A stretch of 64,000 nt of DNA from positions 1,367,090-1,431,089 of the forward strand of contig VYZB01000078.1 of the NCBI GenBank assembly GCA_013397455.1, in the 5' to 3' direction. Each line of letters starts with the position of its first letter. Position 1 is the first letter of the stretch. Positions 58,566 to 64,000 of this stretch are shown here, one piece after another. The notes beneath the pieces are model-generated. The model saw only the letters and a list, made by a program, of their open reading frames with translations. It searched no databases and was not told the origin of the DNA. The DNA comes from Crotophaga sulcirostris (lineage: Eukaryota; Chordata; Aves; Cuculiformes; Crotophagidae). The translations under genes were made by a program, and so were the position numbers.

Positions 58566-61388
58566 GTGCAGGTGAATGCAGAATTGTGCTGGTAACAATT
58601 TTATTCAGAAGCAAAAGCCCTCTCTCACTGAGTAATCAAAGAAGAAGGGAAAGGAAATTAAAGAGGACGCACCATTCACCCTGGATTTTGGTTAATCTCT
58701 GAAAGGTTTATGAGGACTGTTATTTTCAGTAAATTAACTACCTACTAATTCTGCTTAGGCTAATGAAGGAATTTCCTTTTCCTGTGCCAGTTGCAACTTG
58801 CACAGGGTGTGTTATGAAAATTGATGTTTGATCACAGTGATGAGAATGCTGTTCCCTAGTGCTTCCGAGGAAACAGCATGGACACAAACTATTACCAAGT
58901 TGCCCTGGCAGTCGATAAGCCTAAATTTTGTGTGTCTAGTGGCTTTGTCTTTGTAGATCATAACAGCTACTATTATATATATGTTGGATTGCAGCTACTC
59001 CAAATAACTCCTTGTGTGGACAGTAATATCCAAAACAGAGTGATTTTTCTGTCAGTCTGAACTAACACGGCCCAGCAGACAAGTGTAGTTAAGTTATGCC
59101 AGATTCTGAAGCACACATCACGCAGGAGAGTGATGTGGCCACATTTTAATCTTTGATTTTCTAGACCAAATAACCCAGCAAACCTTCATGCATGAGTCAG
59201 TTTTGATTGGTCTTTGACACAGGGCAAGACCAAGGTTCAACACCTTGCTTCTGGACCTGTAGTGAGGAGCTTAGCAACTTCACCATTTTACCCTGCCTGT
59301 TTTCTCCAGAATGAGTTAATTTCAGAATAAATACTCTACTCAGAAAGAGATGTCATTATTCTAGAACAAGGGAGAGGGTATCCACATCAAGGAAATATTC
59401 CAAAAGAGTCCAACTAGACTTGAATAGCTCCAGTGAAATAAATATTCTCTTGTGGGCTTGGCTGGATTCTGTCACAGACAAGGCTATAGAAATTCATTTC
59501 TCATTTGAAAGAACTTTCGTAACATAACATTTAATGATGACATGCTTTTGCATATGAGTGTTGTCCTGTTACTGAAATGATTGAATATTTTCAGTGGACT
59601 TATTTTATATTATGAGGATGAAGCATGAAAGAAGTAAATCTGTATTCTACGTGCTTATACCTACCTTCCATTTCTGCCCGCGACATATACTACAGTCTTA
59701 CAAATTCTGGATTAAGCTTTCATCAGGTACTGCCAATGATTTGAACCGTGAGATGTCATAGATTATGGTTTCAAAAAACTGAATCAAGTAAATACATACT
59801 GGGACCTCCTGCTGTTCCTAGCCAGGCTATTTTTTATCCTGCTGCATTGATAAATGCCAAGTAAATAAATCCCCCCGTTTCACACAGGAATAGTAATGGA
59901 ATAATTTATAATAGCCTTTATATGTTAGCAATAGACAGGAACAAGGAAGACAGCTGTCTGCAGAACGACTTGACCTGGAAGCACTATTATTCAGCCAAAC
60001 AGGTTAACCAGAAGACCCTGAGCACTTACTTAAACTGGCAGACAAAAAGTTATGTTAAATCCATGCTGCGTTTTTCACATTGACTTGACCAACTGGACAT
60101 GCCTCCTAAATGCTCTCCAGCACTGTAGCTCATGACATACCACACGTAGTGAGGCTCTAACAACATTTCCACTGTAGCAGAACTAAAACACATGGCTTGT
60201 AACAGCACTCATGAGCTTGGACATGGTGCAATGCATAAGCAACATGTGGCAACCACTCATCATGAGCAAATGAGCAGAAAAGCCCCATCTTGACATGGCT
60301 TATTATGTCTAGAAGCTGTAAATGCAATTGTTAGGCAAAATTCAATCCATTACCATTATGTACATTTTTTAACGTAAGATTATAACATGCATTTCTCCTA
60401 CTTTTTCTCTTAGGGCTACTAAGAGCAAGGTCAGATTATCTAGTAATATATTAGGATCCAGCAATAGTTCTAAAGATGGTAGCAAAATAGCAACAAGTAG
60501 GATAGAAATTGTACAACCAGTGGAGCAGGTATTCAAGTCAGTGTAGGGTTATAACCGAGTTACAGAACAACGTGATTTTTGTGAAATGTAGCACACTTTT
60601 CTGACCAGCATTAATGATTTAGCAATCAGCTATCCTAAATTTAGTTGTTTCTCATTGGCTGTTTCCCCTCTTATGTAATACTCTTGGTACTATAATGTGC
60701 ATGATACTTTACCCATAGAAAGGTTAGCTGAACTGTGATGTGATCCTTCTCCAGCTAACATCACTGGGAAGAAAAAAACCCTCAAACCTGTCCTAATCCT
60801 GGGAACACTGGGAATACGGAGTCCAGGTACCTACTTCTCACAACCTGTGAAAATTTCCTGGTGGGAATGAACATTCCTATTCAAAAGGCTGACATGTAGA
60901 GGTATTTAGCACTTATAAATTCACCCACTTTTCTACTACTAATAAGTGGCTGGGATTTACATATGAAATATATCTGTGATAAATTTCCCCATAATTTTTT
61001 TCCAGCAGCATGTAAAACGTTTTAGTTCCACACTGTGTGCTCCTGTCCTGATCCTCCACCTGGCTGTGGTCCTTTTCATGTAGGAACATTAAACTAATTT
61101 TACTTGGAATGTACGATGGTTTCTCAAGATGATGCACCTGATACTAAAAAGCAGTTCACAAGGCTTCTTAGGAAGACAGATTGTTCCCCAGAGGCTCCTT
61201 CTGCTTTGTATTACAGCTCATAGTCTTGCTTTTAGCCCCAGCTCATCTTTGACAGCCTTCTGCTTCACATTTGGCATCCTTGTGACATCTACAAAATGGC
61301 TTGGAGGTCAAGAAGTCAACTGGCTTCCTCATATGCTTCTGCCATTACTAGTGGCTGAGCTCAGACTTTTAAGGGAGGGGAGCAGAGG

Positions 61389-61440
61389 GGTGTGGGTCTC
61401 TGTGTGTGTGTGTCTGTGTCTGTGAGAGGGAGAGAGAAGG
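61389..61440. repeat. (TG)n/(AG)n compound microsatellite
   Basis: GTCTCTGTGTGTGTGTGTCT is followed by GTGTCTGTGAGAGGGAGAGAGA, a TG run passing into an AG run. On the minus strand it is translated as an alternating His/Thr stretch, which explains the frame at 61329-61721; that frame is not evidence for a gene. Confidence 0.9.
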
Positions 61441-62019
61441 AGATGTGAGGATGAAACAGGGAAAAACTGGTTTAAGCTTTTCTTTCTAACCAGGTTTGTG
61501 AAGATTTCCACCCAGACACGGCCTTTCTTTGTTTGAGCACAGTTTAGCATTGCTGCAAGTTGTTTGTTAGCCCATTCAATGCTTGTAACTTGATGATACT
61601 CCACACACTGGAAACATGTTGCTTCTTGGCACTGGTAGCTTGAAGCCTCATTCAGATACATAATATTATTGTGAAGCAGTGAAAGGCCAGTTCCTGGGGT
61701 GCAGCTACAGACGAAGCGCATTAAGGTATTTCATTTGTTAACAGCCTCCCTGTACAGAAGCTTGAGATGGGATGTCTGAAATGTGAGCCTGGAGGAAGTT
61801 TGGCATGAAACATTTTACTTAATGAAAAGGATTTAAAGAAATATGAAAGTATTATGTTTGCTATTAAAATATAGGTAATATACTGCTTTGCAGTGTTCTG
61901 CATGTAAACTGTGACTCCAACTGGGTCCTGAATATTTAGGAACCAAAGGGAATCCAAATCTCCAGTTTATGCTGCGCTGAGTATCTCAGATTAATGTAAA
62001 TCCATGTTATCCTCTTGGC

Positions 62020-62520
62020 GTAGCCGGGATGATTTGGGTTATGAATGCAGTCATACAAGCAGGGTTGGGAAGGGATTTAAAGAAGCTGATGAATAGAGCA
62101 ATCAGAAAGCCATGTTATCAGATACAATCTGATTAGAAATTTATACACTGCTGACATAGAGTAAACAGCATGTTCTCTGTAGCACAGCACAGCCAATAAG
62201 TGCTGAGGCTCTTTTGGATGCAGCAAATCATGTAAAGCTAAAAGTCATACAAGTTAGCATGGGTTCTGACAAATTCACACTATCAATGTTTTCCCTAATA
62301 ATTTGTATATTTTTTTCCTCTGTTTGTAGAAGTTCTGTTGCTCAGCCTGTGCACTCAAAGGGTGAATTTGCCGTGGGTGTAAAGTAACACAGGCATTCTA
62401 CTGTAATTTAGTATGAATTAATGTTCTGTTGCAGAGCATGAAATTAAAGCAAAGCGTGTTCTTATCTCATGTGACAGAAATAAATTCTGTGAACAAATGT
62501 GTTTATTGAACAATTTATTT
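62020..62520. promoter_or_regulatory. Candidate conserved noncoding element
   Basis: The block contains a GATA-type site TTATCAGATA (62115-62124) next to CTGATTAG, and further AT-rich but complex words such as CCTAATAATTTG near 62295 and TTAGTATGAATTAATG near 62408. There is no repeat family and no notable open frame. Regulatory function is inferred from wording only. Confidence 0.2.
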
Positions 62521-62834
62521 GGGGGGATTTCTTTGATTTTTCCTTCAGGCAAGCTTGACTTGAATCCCATGCACACTGGAAATTCAACAAAACCTGTATT
62601 ACCCCTCCATGTCTCTGTTACACCAGCACCAGATCTTTAATCAAAACAGTGGTTAAATTTTACAACGTGTAGTAAAGATCAGTATAAAGACATGATTCCT
62701 GCATCCAAGAATGCTTAAACTTCTGCAGGCTCTATTACTGAGCGTCTGGGAGGTTCTTCCATGGCTGTGAAGATTTACAAACAAAATGTTTATACAAGTC
62801 CTGCCTGCATTTCACGCTCAAATTAAATACAAGC

Positions 62835-63010
62835 ATGCACATTAAAAAAAGGCAGTCACCTAAAAAAGCAGAACGTGGTTGGGAAGTCAGCATAGGTTTA
62901 CCAAAGGGCACAATCATGCCTAATCAACCAAATCCTCTTCTAGGATAAATTGGCTGGATTTGTGGACAAAAAAAGAGCAATGGATGTAATCTACCTTCCT
63001 TACTTTTATA
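62835..63010 (+). mobile_element. CR1 internal fragment, truncated at both ends
   Basis: TGGGAAGTCAGCATAGGTTT, ACCAAAGGGCACAATCATGC and CTAATCAACC, then TTTGTGGACAAAAAAAGAGC and AATGGATGTAATCTACCTTC match the CR1 ORF2 stretch upstream of the catalytic box (the block where the protein reads roughly 'TKGKSCLTN' and 'VDKGRAVDVIYLDF'). The match stops abruptly near 63010 and no 3' UTR or tail follows. CR1 copies normally keep their 3' end, so a later deletion or rearrangement must have removed it. Confidence 0.8.
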
Positions 63011-64000
63011 AAACTCACACGAGAGACCCAGGCTGGAGACAGGGAGAAGCCATTTCCCCGTGAGGACAGCCCAGTGGTGGAGCCCAGGAAGTCTGGGCTG
63101 TCTCCTGCCTTGAGGGTTTCAAACCCCAGCTGGGTGAAGCCCTGCTCAGCCCAGTCTGAGCCCAGAACTGGCTCTGCTCTGGCTGGCTATTAGACCTAAC
63201 AGCATATTCAAAGGCATTGCCTTGAGAAGACTCATTTCCCCTTAGGCCAACAGGTCATCTTTAAGGAGGAGATGGAGGAGTCAGCCTCCTTGACTGGGCA
63301 AGGAGTGGTTGGTTACAGAGGCCTCTCAATGTTTTCTGGGTCATTTCCAGAAGTCCACTCTGAGGGATCCTTTCAGCAGTTCAGTGAGCTTGTATGATCC
63401 AGTGCTTTCTCTTGTAAAATCATCTGGCACCAAGAGAGAGCTAAAGGCCTTGTGTAACATTTCTCCTACCACACAGGCTTGTGCTACTGTTCTTCATGAA
63501 GGTCACGGAGGCATAAGAAGAGAGGAACACAAAAAAGGGACAGAGGTAGAGATCCGATACCTTCCTCTGTGTACATAGCAATGGTGAACTGTAGATACCA
63601 GCAATTAGTTTATTATCAGTGTAGGTTTTGGATGCTATCAAGGAGAAATAGTGTTCAGTGCTGCTTTAAGTGCATTTGGCATCGTGCAACAGGAAGACCA
63701 TGAATGGCCTAAGTTATGAGTTATTATTCCTAGTAGAATTATAACATGTGCATTAATGTTTATGTCACAACAATATAGATTCCTTTGTTGGCTAACTTCA
63801 TAACACTGCTTACCTACACAGGAAAATATTCAGATTAAACTTGAGGACATTAGGAGGGTGAAGAATGACATGGGCACTTACTAGCCAAGACTTGTTAACT
63901 GCGAGTTAGCAAAGGATGGAGACACTGGAACAGGTATTTCCAGAGACTGACAGTCCATTTAGAATACCAAATCTATAAAGTGAAATTATATCTCCAGGTG
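63011..64000. other. Unique DNA, GC-richer at its start, no gene seen
   Basis: The first 200 bases (63020-63220) are clearly GC-richer, with repeated CAGCCCAG/GCTGGG wording, and directly follow the broken end of the CR1 fragment. I do not recognise a gene or repeat. The remainder to the window edge is AT-rich and unremarkable. Confidence 0.5.

Larger units (their letters stand above)
58566..62834. other. Unique noncoding DNA, no gene seen
   Basis: No recognisable gene. Open frames at 58466-58702, 58878-59060 and 61129-61425 have no known domain; the last ends in the TG microsatellite. The candidate regulatory block at 62020-62520 is listed separately. Confidence 0.5.

Noticed and set aside
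61329..61721. 130-codon minus-strand frame with a His/Thr repeat
   Set aside because: The repeat is a translation of the TG microsatellite, and the rest has no known domain.
1..64000. Endogenous retrovirus or LTR element
   Set aside because: I looked for gag, protease, pol and env motifs and for paired long terminal repeats. The only reverse-transcriptase motifs belong to CR1, and the one long direct repeat (23.1/25.2 kb) has no LTR features such as a polypurine tract or primer-binding site.
1..64000. tRNA, rRNA, CRISPR array, mitochondrial insertion
   Set aside because: No cloverleaf with A and B boxes and no rRNA core words were recognised. No regularly spaced repeats were found, and no stretch reads as mitochondrial protein or rRNA.

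Overview
The window looks like 64 kb of gene-poor, AT-rich vertebrate nuclear DNA, most likely from a bird. The evidence is the repeat content. There are several CR1 (chicken repeat 1) non-LTR retrotransposon copies in both orientations, some ending in the avian octamer-type 3' tail (ATTCTATG units). There are a few very old MIR/CORE-SINE remnants, and no L1, Alu, B1 or other mammalian-type repeats that I could recognise. A crocodilian or turtle source is less likely but not excluded. CpG looks depleted throughout and I see no CpG island.

I found no host protein-coding gene, exon, rRNA, tRNA, CRISPR array or operon-like structure. The many 60-160-codon open frames are short, overlap on both strands, lack recognisable domains, and are what AT-rich noncoding DNA (or microsatellite translation) gives by chance. 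The only reading frames with a recognisable product are broken pieces of the CR1 ORF2 reverse transcriptase at 29.9-30.8 kb, 46.0-46.8 kb and 57.7-57.9 kb (minus strand). The window is therefore best read as an intergenic stretch or the inside of a very long intron.

Layout. 0-10 kb: unique sequence with a hexanucleotide array (1.57 kb), a GATG microsatellite (3.72 kb), a palindromic MITE-like relic (4.48 kb), a moderately GC-rich patch (5.5-6.4 kb) and a minus-strand MIR relic (8.4 kb). 10-23 kb: a second palindromic relic (10.7 kb), otherwise unique, with two candidate conserved noncoding elements (11.2 and 17.15 kb) and a twin hairpin at 20.8 kb. 23-26 kb: a roughly 360-bp module present twice in direct orientation, 2.1 kb apart. 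27-32 kb: a second twin hairpin, then the youngest-looking CR1 copy (29.9-30.95 kb, plus) lying tail to tail with a much older CR1 (31.0-31.96 kb, minus). 32-45 kb: unique sequence, with a 59-bp tandem duplication at 38.3 kb and a possible MIR relic at 41.8 kb. 45-52 kb: a CR1 tail fragment, a CR1 with an internal deletion that removes the catalytic site, a MIR directly behind it, an orphan CR1 tail, a candidate regulatory block at 48.06-48.48 kb and another MIR-like relic at 51.3 kb. 52-64 kb: unique sequence, a minus-strand CR1 (57.7-58.57 kb), a TG/AG microsatellite (61.4 kb), a candidate regulatory block (62.0-62.5 kb) and an internal CR1 fragment (62.84-63.01 kb).

No genes here act together, so no pathway can be described. 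The parts that might be functional are candidate noncoding regulatory blocks, and those are unproven because conservation cannot be tested from one sequence. I did not find a convincing novel biological system. The best leads are the duplicated 360-bp module, the palindromic MITE-like relics and the twin hairpins.
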